A stretch of DNA of 64,000 bases. Origin: Arctopsyche grandis (lineage: Eukaryota; Arthropoda; Insecta; Trichoptera; Hydropsychidae). Each line of letters begins with the position of its first letter. Within the stretch, counting starts at the first letter, position 1. Under the pieces are notes generated by a model. The model saw only the letters and a list, made by a program, of their open reading frames with translations, had not been told where the DNA came from and did no database searches. The translations under genes were made by a program, and so were the position numbers. The stretch covers positions 33,013,501 to 33,077,500 of the forward strand of contig NC_135359.1 of assembly GCF_051622035.1 (NCBI RefSeq), written 5' to 3'. Below, in pieces: positions 14,001 to 22,575 of the stretch.

Positions 14001-14490
14001 AAATTGAAGACTTCAGAATATGCATATGATCAGCATCAACATTTTCAAAATATACATCTTTCCTGTCAGAAATATTTCTGACTTCTTTAAGAGAACTTTC
14101 AGCATCGTCTTTTAATTTTTTTGTTGCCGCAGACAAATTTTCATCGGGGACTTCGCTAATTTTCTCCAGACAATTTTCCAAAAATATTTGGACACTCTCC
14201 AGAGCGATTCGCTCTCTGGTGAAAATATCGTTGTAGCATGATCCTACGGCGTAGTAGTGAAAGGCCAATCTTATGCAGTATTCATGGTAAGACCACGAAT
14301 TTTCATTTGATCGTATGTCGTCTCTTAACTGTTTATACAGAACGCTTATATCGCTTGCCAGTTTCATCAACCAATCTTCCCCATTCGGATCAAGGCTAGA
14401 ATAATCATCGAGCAACTCTTCAATATTCTTCAGTGAAATGTTTTCCGCTACACAACGGGACAGGTACACTCTTCTACGTGTTTTAGTCAT
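2005..14490 (-). CDS. Giant SecA-motor / latrotoxin-C-terminus-like / OTU-like protein, 4161 aa, intronless
   Basis: One uninterrupted ORF. Residues 1-560 are helical, with TPR-like stretches. Residues 575-790 hold two glycine-rich collagen-like tracts. Residues 843-1296 are four 114-aa repeats. A SecA-type motor follows: Walker A STGEGKS (Lys2099), Walker B DEVDS (Asp2199-Glu2200), GLTGTLG near 2447, ATNLAGRGTDIK near 2570 (the SecA motif V signature) and GRAARCGE (Arg2606). A TPR-like repeat lies near 2790. A hydrophobic Gly/Ala-rich segment at about 3400-3490 with a 'FSWKNYW' motif resembles the latrotoxin C-terminal domain reported in phage WO of Wolbachia. An OTU-like protease core follows: DGQNNCLF (Cys3913) and candidate His4037 in VLDHRR, 124 residues later. 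Bacterial SecA drives preprotein export, but no SecYEG partner is expected in insect nuclear DNA, so the role is unknown. The absence of introns and the symbiont-type domains suggest ancient transfer; that is inference. No signal peptide is evident. Confidence 0.85.
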   Translation of the reverse strand: MTKTRRRVYLSRCVAENISLKNIEELLDDYSSLDPNGEDWLMKLASDISVLYKQLRDDIRSNENSWSYHEYCIRLAFHYYAVGSCYNDIFTRERIALESVQIFLENCLEKISEVPDENLSAATKKLKDDAESSLKEVRNISDRKDVYFENVDADHMHILKSSIYFGDFSKCQTLQSCDDILWLKIMGIQLIWAINQLEESIAIPNSNSVFVIATYSNLIAKAYSFAENSKAAHRYEMTAKSLYTKCMTNSEIDRKTVHKHNIDNIIREEIEEYKTNLSNIKIIIEGKYETPLSGIDCTYIDEVYLKLCIEFFMLNVVKFFKDTIDNKNYHIFKKLLQVIGKLKSKDQIPDCFKSLPYYALLNEHYSLVDKDIENDFLEKLESECVHYMSAFRDFTKKEVNFFEVFVEFFNVFKNTQWIAVKLRLQNFSSGSLPFKDLLVNILKCEDIDSVEFSALKQAAETLSNETEFFLTDKLREIAGEFIRGVEIYENSVDGRMVVEVVGKSIIFSEIEPQVRMKITNNPSVEEVRIVGANIFHIDASLDNAVWCGKNVVVVVKSIKVYETVVWNVSGKTAVSNFSNITGTDGNGEGKPGADGSVGESGGNVLILADSIDFPQNFNIISNGGEGGEGQEGGKGADGSNGSGLTPAQFFNKFPRRGKIKTPVGKYRRSIEKEDIATVKNSHVQRNGREVFKHVITSSGNEIIYSMYDGLGSLQMFIVYKGSLGKAGGCGGEGGCSGEGGFAGEITVKNIKDGHYFDIGKNNNNGQEGKEGKGGLYGKHGKNGWDMAYFDYSIDIFYKWQKIYGEDMNSKLTIEYSDDSSGIWCDYKQLYASIVSKRVENVKLDKFEERNTKKKMDQRNRERATRKKAIPTSNLLDNYTSRFNSEEAILHGLKSDLSNIEQRLDQVSKEGKEQREKKSMEKNFKRNLNYHTSRIYKRKNTPKIIRPKIKARQSKIKLDKFEERNTKKKMDQRNRERATRKKAIPTSNLLDNYTSRFNSEEAILHGLKSDLSNIEQRLDQVSKEGKEQREKKSMEKNFKRNLNYHTSRIYKRKNTPKIIRPKIKARQSKIKLDKFEERNTKKKMDQRNRERATRKKAIPTSNLLDNYTSRFNSEEAILHGLKSDLSNIEQRLDQVSKEGKEQREKKSMEKNFKRNLNYHTSRIYKRKNTPKIIRPKIKARQSKIKLDKFEERNTKKKMDQRNRERATRKKAIPTSNLLDNYTSRFNSEEAILHGLKSDLSNIEQRLDQVSKEGKEQREKKSMEKNFKRNLTYHTSRIYKRKNTPKIIRPKIKARQSKKTYSHDLSNDVLEFWTNLTNIELSYVEVRQYFSHFESLQLSAEYSLERKGVLKMIETLLIEKCRTAVLLEVDKKINTCVPDFSASNDLSEKYLYESDEKANIASHNILGTLNQYFHDYTTDKYEKIFSFLKSTKDEENIPEALKESIKKFISEKTDRIEKINSKSGEKSDETSESGEKSESDEMSASVAKYCSEYANFCAARENTINILYGPLESELSRLKYMNVPCIGNGYQEHRTSAMLQKINGDEYLKRLYRRFTAAMKLEYDWNECLKDKLLIKEHSNHIKENGPNSESYRELLACIFDVNIKVYGRNEQKEYYLTDSYNYSATNCLHFHLTANGDFKQLNVYDDYFKLEKQRQWKNDMYAKILSEIELLEKVPAILNYFETGKFFSYDDYLNNKTFYTGYPSSEEKDMKTISATFTVEHEKARMQSYLETISSEYIGNSSALYYIAKRFATEGRQVSFEELFYLVDCVLNSTVNDDCLGNIFSWVVTTCPQSEWMARLMMLRLESFFQRSLSDRTEWMKHLLEIENVAILMSLIMKLDQCRNEPSTYIECVDTILRTLSCIPTDTINLDEIGLTEWPYALREKYWEYKLIQIVDWSKNDKLPLISYYVLSLENTHGESLVAMFLEILERNKKTLSPDKLYEIVLHFYNEKGVFTEEEMQNFFNKGIFEGFHKIFNSADRERDINELVKLITKNSNTSPAIREKISSFKTMNKTSKLSEADIEKWAKDFKNGTIKSIKDDRVKVKEYIMQNCENLLAVIDRAIELKRDFKLRNTQKLSVLTFLNNDSNTLAQISTGEGKSLIVVTLAIMKALCGERVDVVTSSPVLAKRDADDNRDIYGLFDVNVSHNCTEDIDAKKNMYSSNQVVYGDLSNFQRDYLLDRFYGKNILGNSSYDNIIVDEVDSMLLDKGNNVLYLSHDLPGLDKLESVYVFIWQWINRPASNIEQIAYTFDSDLIKRAVLSILYTMINKEDVERVCQNDGERSNRLWECLVKENVIDARGKLLNDDFDRVRIIVSRSFEKYAEHLIYLLKTSSEAEKYIRIPEYLKPFVELHLDSWITSAKIALFMKDRQDYIVDVDRTGQSSDRNPNVIILDRDTGADHANSQWDKALHQFLQLKHGCRLSMQSLKAVFISNVSFIKLYKNVFGLTGTLGSKRERDLLKEIYSVDFVTIPTAKCKQFIEDQPLVCNNKDEWIEKVLAKASEVTKIQKRSILIICETIEDVEAVSKAMVVEMDKGFVHTYTRDYEEFDIIQNEMELEPGHVIIATNLAGRGTDIKISKAMKDAGGLYVCLTYLPTNIRIEQQAFGRAARCGEKGSGQLVIVNSEASRNHKYKILELKKQRDGEELHRISDIKAYYENRITVEEKCFRKFQEKYEELQNNLRSYSVSEELQTIMTQSCLDKWAFWLDKHSKDIDKLANDDDILEEFLTEMNSKYREIECVIPSFMKSFKEAMQKISPFNYSLTISTNNDLTTFCEWIASPFQILKLAKYFVQNKCHEEAIAVFDKVINQEPHFCEAAHYYKAHALSKRITRANFSINTNLSNSIKTELRKAADIFNKSEEFILRMASTINKLRQTNSGILQIEGYEEQQKNINSIVSAFTNSIDDILGHSVSPQSFVCLSVNDDLSQTVYEDLLQQGILRQFEIDHNNLRNLLENVCFEYGIDSENLRNFLTNCNNFDETTFKKEMKKCVTFPSRELFWKHAIDLKIFKKETKYIVVSIDALKTIDPSLLKLLSESNKKISRQTLECGANQILLYAEQITQLKDDYIIFIKGDFLRFVNSEKYRKLKSRGVFKFNKKAHVDIKNKTNVSFPLYDSVGCEDFMKHSIAQGVAEEIIDELVKNKILQEKKLGSKLYQLNIQYSEISEIELSSYPIYEAAVKTLMHLKFAYRIAFQEIVEKSDKPTVSMFVKPHNQLIGDLILKRIIKPVSVTTETIDFEDSLKNMYKRIVTKDSILDFLKKSKLIPQKECTMDLVNHLIEKKFLLDYSVKESIKNLEITKIHKTVMANYVINESFNGSLDGRFRSFQETIEKILENHRTLSESGTRIFFQNTLNRLTSDLDTIDVPEFNLKLLPDCFEKNAFSKAEDIHVFQLDGLDNVIQLGEKKWTLKMILNVSGIILLGMAQIAIGVLIELYSVGLMTHVGGFFIGEGINDLMFACGSLMSGHFSWKNYWEQKKISVVISICTAGIAGFFSKGVKMSEFGRKFIKPGLMLNGVEGSKAAGKTLIKHLGQAGIQEMKINIWKEVGKRIILKGIEGVAFGMTNVFVDRFVDNVFDTLCKGLLSTITDCIGAEVDRHNIKTTLRTAYDKFGEKTTMEIVQMVLKIFHTSKNSFMDKFLSIAKDIVGNITKGIEDASKKVSKAGNNFKIPIKAICKGVTWSERVAHLVKIANVTIDYVDSVDNELKKNMSKYDSNQNLQDRKPEGSDYDTFEMNVVDQIKSQLNDHVGRIVTQNIVKPIINKQAHRLVGYIGEKIKDGYELYKESKHFDEFSELKKQYEDDMSRIENQDTPVLNSIKKQYQKNMLILLANTKSPKLFATIMKENIPMNLLCVEACSKILPTALGLPGINIVVVGDNNVSQTFSFGEGGPTIPLQLIGEHFRLIGAGNNSPGDGQNNCLFEAIQSALPTLDMTPDTFRLKIADCFEGIMRDDVKAGYHKFSMSIGLFGGARKDTISIPCDELFQRIKNGTVLFSQSSIGYKTRDGMTITKLSEQIKTEGWKGEVSAVVIVEENKQRIIVLDHRRIVAAALAGAADSRNEIKVAAYGNEDEFSSESDPKIFSKSKQYKKTKAGPAVKRRMRKGSLPDFKGDGFSSYQVRIRVNERLESNTNDHLKNMGFVIGGKSRSDKEIPLSKEPRSRSETRQQK
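10605..11972 (-). repeat. Four in-frame tandem repeats of 342 bp (114 aa)
   Basis: The same block recurs with an exact 342-bp period; a shared GTCTCGCTTT landmark lies at 10611, 10953, 11295 and 11637. The period is a multiple of three, so the frame is kept. The copies are almost identical in DNA. The clearest difference is one codon giving Asn to Thr in the C-terminal-most copy (near 10680). The encoded unit is rich in Lys, Arg and Glu and looks like a charged helix or coiled coil (begins LDKFEERNTKKK). Near-identity at silent sites points to recent expansion or gene conversion. Confidence 0.97.
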
Positions 14491-14818
14491 GTTTTAAACA
14501 CTGCGATCGTCTGCGTTATCTATAAATAAAAATCGACCATAAAAAAAATCAACAGTTTAAATGTACACATAAAAAAAAAATATTTAAAATATTTGTGTCT
14601 GAAATCAACACTGTACAGAATCATTGTGTATTTATTCGCAAAATTTGTGTAAGGAATAGTTCTGTCTGCAAAATTCACTAAATTGTACAAATAAATCAAA
14701 TTGTTTATTCCCTAGCAAACAAATCTAAATTTTTTTTAAACATATTAGCCACAGTGACATTACAAAGTAATCTAACGCGTTTCTGTGGGCAGACATATAA
14801 CGCGTCTCTGTGGGCAGA
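14491..14818. promoter_or_regulatory. Upstream region of the giant ORF, nothing certain
   Basis: This is AT-rich sequence 5' of the minus-strand ATG. A TTTTTATTTATAG at about 14517-14530, read on the minus strand, could be a TATA-like element or the acceptor of a 5'UTR intron; the two cannot be told apart here. No other gene is seen. Confidence 0.2.
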
Positions 14819-14907
14819 ATAAAAAAACAAATGAATATTTACTATTAGATTCGCCATGTTTATGCTGTTTATATTACAAATACTGAGCGAAGCGTAAAAC
14901 AACTAGT
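14819..14907 (-). repeat. Dispersed 'ACTAGT-CGGCTTCGCTC' repeat, copy 1 (reverse)
   Basis: This is the reverse complement of the repeat seen at 53469, 54696, 55425 and 61036. The shared sequence covers 'TTCGCTCAGTATTTG', the 'ATATAAACAGC' block and an 'ATGGCGAATCTAATA' block. This copy has lost the CCGG of the opening motif. Confidence 0.7.
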
Positions 14908-15239
14908 GTTCGATAAAATCAACCACGAGCGATGCTCCACAACCATTCGACCAGTTCAGCGCAGCTTATATTGAACAAGTCAATTTCACCAGCAAACCGG
15001 TTGAGCAGTTTTATTTATTTACAAATTTGTCATAGTGACTTTACAGATTAGCTCAAAGTCGTCACTATGGCTACATAAAATGAAAATTAAACAATAAAAT
15101 GCAAATATATTAATTAAAAACAAATATGGATAAAACAAATATAAAATATAAAAATATGAAATATAAAAATATAAAAAATATAAAAAATATGAAATATAAA
15201 AATATAAAAAATATAAAAATATGAAAAATAAAAATATAA

Positions 15240-15600
15240 CATGTTATAAGGTGCTACGAGCTCAAACTAACCAATACCTCAACCAGATCAGTATATTTTA
15301 GATTAAACAAATCCAATCTAATAGATATCCGGTTGAGGAGCTTGATGCCCCTGGCAACAGGAGACGAAAGCATTAAATTGGTACGTGGTACAACAATTCG
15401 CGGTATCTAGTAGATCTGAGTTTGCTGGGAACATTGAAGTTCAACTCAGCAAGAATACGAGGATTGCATATCAATCCAATGAGAAGTTTATAAAAATGTT
15501 TCCCCAGATATACTGTACGCCGTGACTCGAGGGAATTATAGCTTGCGTCCATAGCGATAGCGACCATAAACAACCATGTAAGCAACCATGTAAGTAATAA
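15240..15600 (-). mobile_element. 3' end of a jockey/CR1-like LINE, copy A
   Basis: The minus strand carries a short ORF with 'SLESRRTVYLGKHFYKLL' and 'NPRILAELNFNVPSKLR'. After a frame change, 15240-15400 continues with a 'LLNRISIRLDLF'-like stretch. This is the characteristic tail of the LINE ORF2, and it matches the copies at 23912-24331 and 30850-31272. The 5' part is missing. An AT-rich A/T-tract tail (15061-15240) lies on its 3' side. Confidence 0.65.
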
Positions 15601-15987
15601 AGAAAATTCAGGATAAAGTTTTCAAAAATTAACCTGATAACAATTTAATTACAATTAATTGTATCATGAACAAGTATTGTGCAAAAGTGTGTTAAAAGAT
15701 GAACGCGTCACATCTTTTATTATTAAACTAATAAATTCAATAAGATGGAGGAGTCTGAAATACACAATTCCTTAGTTTTGTTCAAGATATTGAATCTGAG
15801 TACAAAGATATGAGAGTAGTTTTCAAAATCAAATTCGATGGTTTAGCTTAGGAAAAGTGCTTCGGTGAGTATGGGACAATCTAGTAGATGGTATTCTACT
15901 TTTTCTATTTTTAGATATGAAAAATGTTCTGGACTTTCCTGAATTAACTGATAATAATTAGTTTTTGGATCAACTTACACATCGATG
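15601..15987. other. No gene seen
   Basis: AT-rich sequence with no coding signal and no recognisable repeat family. Confidence 0.4.
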
Positions 15988-16203
15988 ACTTGGTGCACAG
16001 ATATTGTATAACCATTTTTGAACTTTTGTCGAATTTTAAGTTTGTAGATGCTGGAATAATTCAGGTTTTTCATTTCAAAGTAATTTATGTGGTACATAAA
16101 TTACCTTGAAAAGAAAAACCTGAATTATTCCAGCATCTACATACTTAAAATTCGATACAAATTCAAAAATGAACATACAATATATGGACATATGCACCAA
16201 GTA
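15988..16203. mobile_element. Foldback (long inverted repeat) MITE
   Basis: Two arms of roughly 100 bp face each other around a 5-base centre. The inner 46 bases (16044-16089 against 16095-16140) match with only two differences. The outer parts (CTTGGTGCACAGATATTG against its complement near 16165-16203) match less well. No coding sequence is present. Confidence 0.8.
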
Positions 16204-16445
16204 GGGATCCCAATCGAATATTCGAGTATTCGAATTATCTGTCCGATTTTTCAGCAATTCGTTATTCGAATATTTCATCAACTATTCGAATATTATTCGC
16301 GAATATATTTTTTTATAAAATAAATACACAAAATGAATATGAAAAGAGTGATGACGAAGATGCCGACGATTATGAAAGAAATTAAATATGTAATGGGGAC
16401 AATTGTGATGAAAATCAAGATAATGAGGAAGATAAAATGTCTGTA

Positions 16446-18046
16446 CCGTCGCGGTTTCGGAAACCGGAACACTTGTGATTTTACGATTTTTGGGCAATAA
16501 AAATATTGTCCCTTTAGGTGTGTGGTTTTTAACGATCAGGTCTTTTAAATATGATTATCAAATATGATTAAGTTTTCGAGTTGTTCGGATCAAAATCGTT
16601 GAAAATAAAAATACCATACAACAATACATTCAACTATCATTGGAGGAGAATATAAAAATCGCGGCTTTGGCAGACTCTGGACATTCATTACGATCAATTT
16701 CTCAACAAACGGGACGTTCTGTATCTACTGTGTCAAGAATAATGAAAAAGAAAAAGGATTCTGGAACATTTGCTCGTACGAAGGGGACAGGACCGAAAAG
16801 ATGCACATCCGAGAGACAAGATCGCCTGATAACTCCATTATCTTTACGACAACGGTCCAAAACTGCTTTAGTTATAAGAAAATAGATCTCGGATCAATTT
16901 TAAATTGAAATTAGTTATGTAACCTTTAGAAAACGACTCAGAGACGCTGGACTGCATGCTCGGAAACCTGCGAAAAAACCATTACTTACGAAGAAAATGA
17001 TGAAAAACCAATTAGAGTGGTCGAAATATCACGAAAATTGGACGACATCGGATTGGCGACAAGTCATTTTTTCTGATTAGTCAAAATTTAACCTCTTCAG
17101 CTCCGATGGTTTTCCGTATGTTCGAAGAAAAGTTGTAGAAAGATTCGACCAAAAATGTACCCTGAAGAGGGTGAAGCATCCCCTAAGCCACATGGTTTGG
17201 GGATGTTTATCTTATTATGGAATTGGTCGAATACAGTTTGTGCAAGGTTCCATTAACGGAATAGCATATAAAAAATTCTAGAAGAAAGTTTTATCCCATC
17301 AATGGAAAACCATCTTTCAAATTCTGATGATGTCATATTCCAAGATGACTCTGCCCTTTGTCATCAAGCTAAATTAGTGAGTATTAATTTTATTTAATGA
17401 TATTGAATGTAATTAATAATATTTCGATCAAAAAACTGAAATATTTTTGTTACTTTTTTTTAGGTTCGGGTTTATTTGGAGGAATGGGTGTAAAGACATC
17501 AACATGGCCTGGGAATAGTCCCGATTTAAACCCAATTGAAAATTTATGGATGGCTATTAAATATAGGATTAGTAAAACAAATGTGTCTAGCCATCAATCA
17601 TTAAAAGAGACCATAGAAAAAGTGTAGTATGAAGACTTCCCCATCGACATTTTAAGAAACTTAATAGATTCTATGCCTAACCGTATAAAAGCCGTCATAA
17701 AATTAAAAGGAGCCGCAACAAAATATTAATTAAGTTTTTATAATTTGTAAATAATACCATGTAACTAATAAAATTAAAAGTTTACGCTCAACTGTGTTTT
17801 TTCATTCAAAACTTCATTCAACTGTGGAGACTGCGTTTGGTCATAAAAACCGGCTCGGACTAAAATTCTCACTACCTATTTTGTTATTGTTTCTTTTCTT
17901 AACGATTAAATAAAGTCATTAAAATAAAGCACTATGATATAATCTACCATTTTAATGACTTTGGTTGTTTATTTTATATAATATCACTGAAATTTCACGC
18001 AAAATCACATTTTCCTATGGTGTTCCGGTTTCCGAAACCGCGACTG
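16446..18046 (+). mobile_element. Tc1/mariner element, 1.6 kb, with TA target duplication
   Basis: Inverted termini of about 27 bp (CGCGGTTTCGGAAACCGGAA core) lie at 16446 and, reverse-complemented, end at 18046. They are flanked by TA at 16444-16445 and 18047-18048, the invariant Tc1 target. Length and layout fit a once-complete Tc1 element. The termini match except for an early mismatch. Confidence 0.92.
16640..17729 (+). pseudogene. Tc1 transposase pseudogene
   Basis: The N-terminal helix-turn-helix (ALADSGHSLRSISQQTGRS, then a second motif) is intact from 16640 but stops at 16885. The catalytic part resumes in other frames. 'WRQVIFSD' is followed by a stop where the family has Glu-Ser, and the DDE region ends with 'NSPDLNPIENLWMAIKYRI' at about 17515-17570. 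Several stops and frame changes make it non-functional. A GTGAGT...TTTTTTTAG segment at about 17377-17463 interrupts the frame exactly where the family reads HQAK-(L/I)V, so it could be an intron-like insertion. Confidence 0.85.
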
Positions 18047-18720
18047 TATATGAATAAACGGATTTTTATTCATTAAATACAGAAACGTTTGAAGAAAATC
18101 ACTTTTCAATCGATAATAATCTCTACGAAATTTTAGATAACATCAGAAAATAATACGAATATTTAAGAAGTCAAATTATTATTGGATGTAAAAACGAGGT
18201 GGAATTCAATGGGAACTATGGATAAGACAATTTATTTGAGTTTAAGAAAGTGCTAACATAGCAATAAAATAATATAATTTCAATACTGTGTCTAAGAATG
18301 GAATTGATATTTTGAAAATTTTAATTGATGTTCATACTCCCGTTGAAACCGCAATCAAAGAATTAAGCAAAAAGAAGGTTTGTAAAAATAGTGCATCTTT
18401 AATAACAGCAGAAGGAGTTTATAAATTTTTATCTTATATTTTATTTTTATCAAACATTTTCAATCGCGTATATCAATACAAACACCGATGAACATTTACA
18501 AGTAGTTATAAGAATTTCAACTACAAAATTCACACCTGAAATTTAAAAAAAATTGAAAGAGATAAACAAGTTCCATTCTTCTCATTAAATTTTTGGTTAT
18601 TAAAGAGAAACTTGTTTTATGTTGAAATTCCTTTACATGACACTAAATAATGGGATAATATTTTTGGCATCTCTAAAATAGCTCGCACGACAGAATCGGC
18701 CTTCACCCGGCTAATCAAAC

Positions 18721-19183
18721 GTCAAATGGGTTCCCAGTAACAAACATAAAATTTGAAGCTTCAGTGAAATCATAACCAGTTACATTTTCACTGGTAATGA
18801 TTTCAATAATAATGGTAATATCTTAGCAGCCAACACTTAAATATCTGATAAATACCTAATTTTTCTGGAAAAAGAGCTATTTTTCCGGGCCGATAAATGA
18901 TACCCCTAAATAAATAGTATTTTACTTGGGGCCCGCTGTTCATTTTTAATTCCTAATACGGCCCATCATTCGAAAAATTTGCCGAGACCTGCCTTGGTAT
19001 AATACTTCTTATCTTTGCTTGAAATTATCTTCGCTTCTGATTTATCTTTATTTTCAATCCGACTATCGCTTACCTCATCAGTTTTACTTTTTTTTACGTA
19101 ATACATTCTATTAGTATAACGATAAAAACGTTATACAACCGACATCAATCAAAGTTAAACTTGACTTCAAACTAATTCCAGAT
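18721..19183. other. No gene seen
   Basis: AT-rich interval with no coding signal between the Tc1/hAT composite and the next hAT element. Confidence 0.35.
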
Positions 19184-20337
19184 CATTGCCGATTTTAGAG
19201 GGGGGCTGGGTCGTGTGGCGCCCGAGGGCACCGAATAAGTTAGGGCACCACTTGATGCGCCGAAGGCGCTTCAAATTTTAAAATTAGAGCGCCGAAGGCG
19301 CTACAAAATTTTAGATTAGAGCCCTAATTCTAAGTTCTTGTACTCGGCAAATTCTATTCATTGGGCGAAGGCGCATTCCCTTTTATATTATATTATGCTT
19401 ATCAAAAAAAAATAGTTTCACATTTCACCGTGGCATCCACAATTTAAATCTTGTGCTATATAACGCTGAGAAATCTTCTGTAACATCACAAACTTTTTTC
19501 GATATACTCCAAAGACTGTTTACCCTATTTTCAGCTTCAATATATCGCTGGAAGATTCTAACTGCAACGTGCAATTATATTCCTTAAAAAAATAACATGA
19601 TGGGAAGCGAAAACAGTAAGTTTCAGCTAAAGATTTAGCAGTGGATTTACAAATAGAGTCGGTATTTAAATAATTAAAAAGATAAATGGCAATTTGACGA
19701 AAATACACAAAACTAGTTAGAGGTCCAGTTTTTTAATCCTCTCTTAATCCTTAACATTTGTGTCAATGAAAGAAAGATTCGAGCAGTTGAACGAATATTC
19801 AAAGACGTGGGGTTTTTTGTATTTTGTATACAATCTACCGGAAAGAAACGAACTTCGTAAATATTGTGGCGATCTTCAAATTAAGCTCACCACGAATTCA
19901 AAATGTGATATAATTAGTAATGAACTTATTAGTTAAAAATCCTATCTTTCAAATAAAGGTATAATTATTCCCCTCATTCTATTAAATTTCATAAAACAAC
20001 ATTTACAAGAATTATATCCGAACTATGGGTTGCTATGCGAATTTTAGCAAATGGTGAACGTATTTTTTCGAAACTTATCCCTGGTCTGCGGTGTCACAAA
20101 ATTGACTTTCTAGTTTGGGAACTAAACTTTGGGAAAAATGGCTCGGAAAGTTCACTTCTGAAATATAATTTTATTTATTTTCAACTCTCCCAGTGGGGTT
20201 GGGAAACCTGGTTAACCACTTTTCTGCCGGTCCCAAGCCCGGAAAAAGGAGGGTGGTAACCTATTTTTTAATATTTTTTCTAGGGGCGCTTAGGAAAAGA
20301 ATGTCCGAGGGTGCCATGGGGTGTAATGCCGGCACTG
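19184..20337 (+). mobile_element. Non-autonomous hAT element with perfect 8-bp target duplication
   Basis: The 8-bp sequence TTCCAGAT flanks the element at 19176-19183 and 20338-20345. Its termini are CATTGCCGATTTTAG and the complement of TGCCGGCACTG, a diverged CAGTGCCGGC inverted repeat shared with the mini-element at 28213-28421. Inside, broken plus-strand frames ('ERFEQLNEYSKTWGFLYF' near 19780; 'LWVAMRILANGERIFSKL' near 20030) recall ZMYM-type hAT transposases and their C-terminal dimerisation region. Stops throughout make it inactive. Confidence 0.88.
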
Positions 20338-20574
20338 TTCCAGATAAGTACATGTTTTTCAATCAAAGAAACATCCAATTGAGTTTTAAACTGTGAATTT
20401 TATTTGTTTACTTACGTTTATATGTATGTATTCTGTATTGCATATCAACATCGACAGATTTACTGGACGTGTGTTTGGGACTACAGTCCTTCTCTTATTT
20501 GTGTAACTAAAAATAAAATAAATCAAGTTAGAATTATAATGTTTATATCTACATACATATGTATATAGTTGTAG

Positions 20575-20855
20575 TGTTGGGATTGAACGAAAGGCTGATG
20601 TATGGGCTATGGCTGAGAAAGGGTATGTTACGACCGATTGTCGAGAGGGGATGGAAAAGTGGCAGAGGGCGCGAAAGGACCGCTATTTTACAGTTAGTAG
20701 AAGTTAACCTTCCACTGGGGGCGGTTGGTCGTTAAACCACCGCGTGGTGTCGTTTTAATAAACAACATGACTGAAAACGCACGTGTTTGATCTTCAATTC
20801 CACCGCCACATCCCATCGTGGTCCTGAATAGCGTCATCTATTCAGGAATTCCACC

Positions 20856-20858
<3 letters not shown>
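20575..20858 (+). mobile_element. Possible LTR fragment
   Basis: The segment starts TGTTGGGATTG, has AATAAA near 20757 and ends near CCACCCACA just before the satellite array. It is less AT-rich than its surroundings. This is how BEL/Pao or copia-type LTRs often look, but no second LTR, target duplication or coding region was found. Confidence 0.3.
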
Positions 20859-20937
<79 letters not shown>

Positions 20938-21190
20938 TATTGTTGAGACACGTATAACCAGAAATATAAAATTCAAGATTAATACCAATTCCAATTCAAT
21001 CAAAAATAATGGAGAGAAATGTGTTGGTCGGCAACTCACAGCAAGTATCACGCAAAACTAAATGTTTGGTGGCGTGCGTGCGTTAACAGTGGCGTGCGTC
21101 AGATGCCACAAAATAAATTAATTAAATAAATTTTCAATTAAATATTTTAATTGAAAATTTATTTAATTAATTAATTAAATTATTAATAAA

Positions 21191-21273
<83 letters not shown>

Positions 21274-21526
21274 TATTGTTGAGACACGTATAACCAGAAA
21301 TATAAAATTCAAGATTAATACCAATTCCAATTCAATCAAAAATAATGGAGAGAAATGTGTTGGTCGGCAACTCACAGCAAGTATCACGCAAAACTAAATG
21401 TTTGGTGGCGTGCGTGCGTTAACAGTGGCGTGCGTCACATGCCACAAAATAAATTAATTAAATAAATTTTCAATTAAATATTTTAATTGAAAATTTATTT
21501 AATTAATTAATTAAATTATTAATAAA

Positions 21527-21595
<69 letters not shown>

Positions 21596-21848
21596 TATTG
21601 TTGAGACACGTATAACCAGAAATATAAAATTCAAGATTAATACCAATTCCAATTCAATCAAAAATAATGGAGAGAAATGTGTTGGTCGGCAACTCACAGC
21701 AAGTATCACGCAAAACTAAATGTTTGGTGGCGTGCGTGCGTTAACAGTGGCGTGCGTCACATGCCACAAAATAAATTAATTAAATAAATTTTCAATTAAA
21801 TATTTTAATTGAAAATTTATTTAATTAATTAATTAAATTATTAATAAA

Positions 21849-21925
<77 letters not shown>

Positions 21926-22178
21926 TATTGTTGAGACACGTATAACCAGAAATATAAAATTCAAGATTAATACCAATTCCAATTCAATCAAAAATAATGG
22001 AGAGAAATGTGTTGGTCGGCAACTCACAGCAAGTATCACGCAAAACTAAATGTTTGGTGGCGTGCGTGCGTTAACAGTGGCGTGCGTCACATGCCACAAA
22101 ATAAATTAATTAAATAAATTTTCAATTAAATATTTTAATCGAAAATTTATTTAATTAATTAATTAAATTATTAATAAA

Positions 22179-22257
<79 letters not shown>

Positions 22258-22510
22258 TATTGTTGAGACACGTATAACCAGAAATATAAAATTCAAGATT
22301 AATACCAATTCCAATTCAATCAAAAATAATGGAGAGAAATGTGTTGGTCGGCAACTCACAGCAAGTATCACGCAAAACTAAATGTTTGGTGGCGTGCGTG
22401 CGTTAACAGTGGCGTGCGTCACATGCCACAAAATAAATTAATTAAATAAATTTTCAATTAAATATTTTAATTGAAAATTTATTTAATTAATTAATTAAAT
22501 TATTAATAAA

Positions 22511-22575
<65 letters not shown>

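Larger units (their letters stand above)
16204..18720 (+). pseudogene. Decayed hAT-like element split by a Tc1 insertion
   Basis: The left flank (16204-16300) is a tract of CGAATATTCG repeats of the kind seen at hAT termini. The right flank (18050-18720) has broken plus-strand frames such as 'ILKILIDVHTPVETAIKELS' and 'FWLLKRNL', which recall the C-terminal part of hAT transposases. The Tc1 element sits between them. No target duplication for the outer element could be confirmed. Confidence 0.35.

Noticed and set aside
2005-14490. Bacterial contamination or a Wolbachia contig
   Set aside because: The flanks on both sides are insect-type repeats continuous with spliced genes, there are no neighbouring bacterial genes or ribosome-binding pattern, and the SINE/LINE context is eukaryotic. 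Transfer in the past remains possible.
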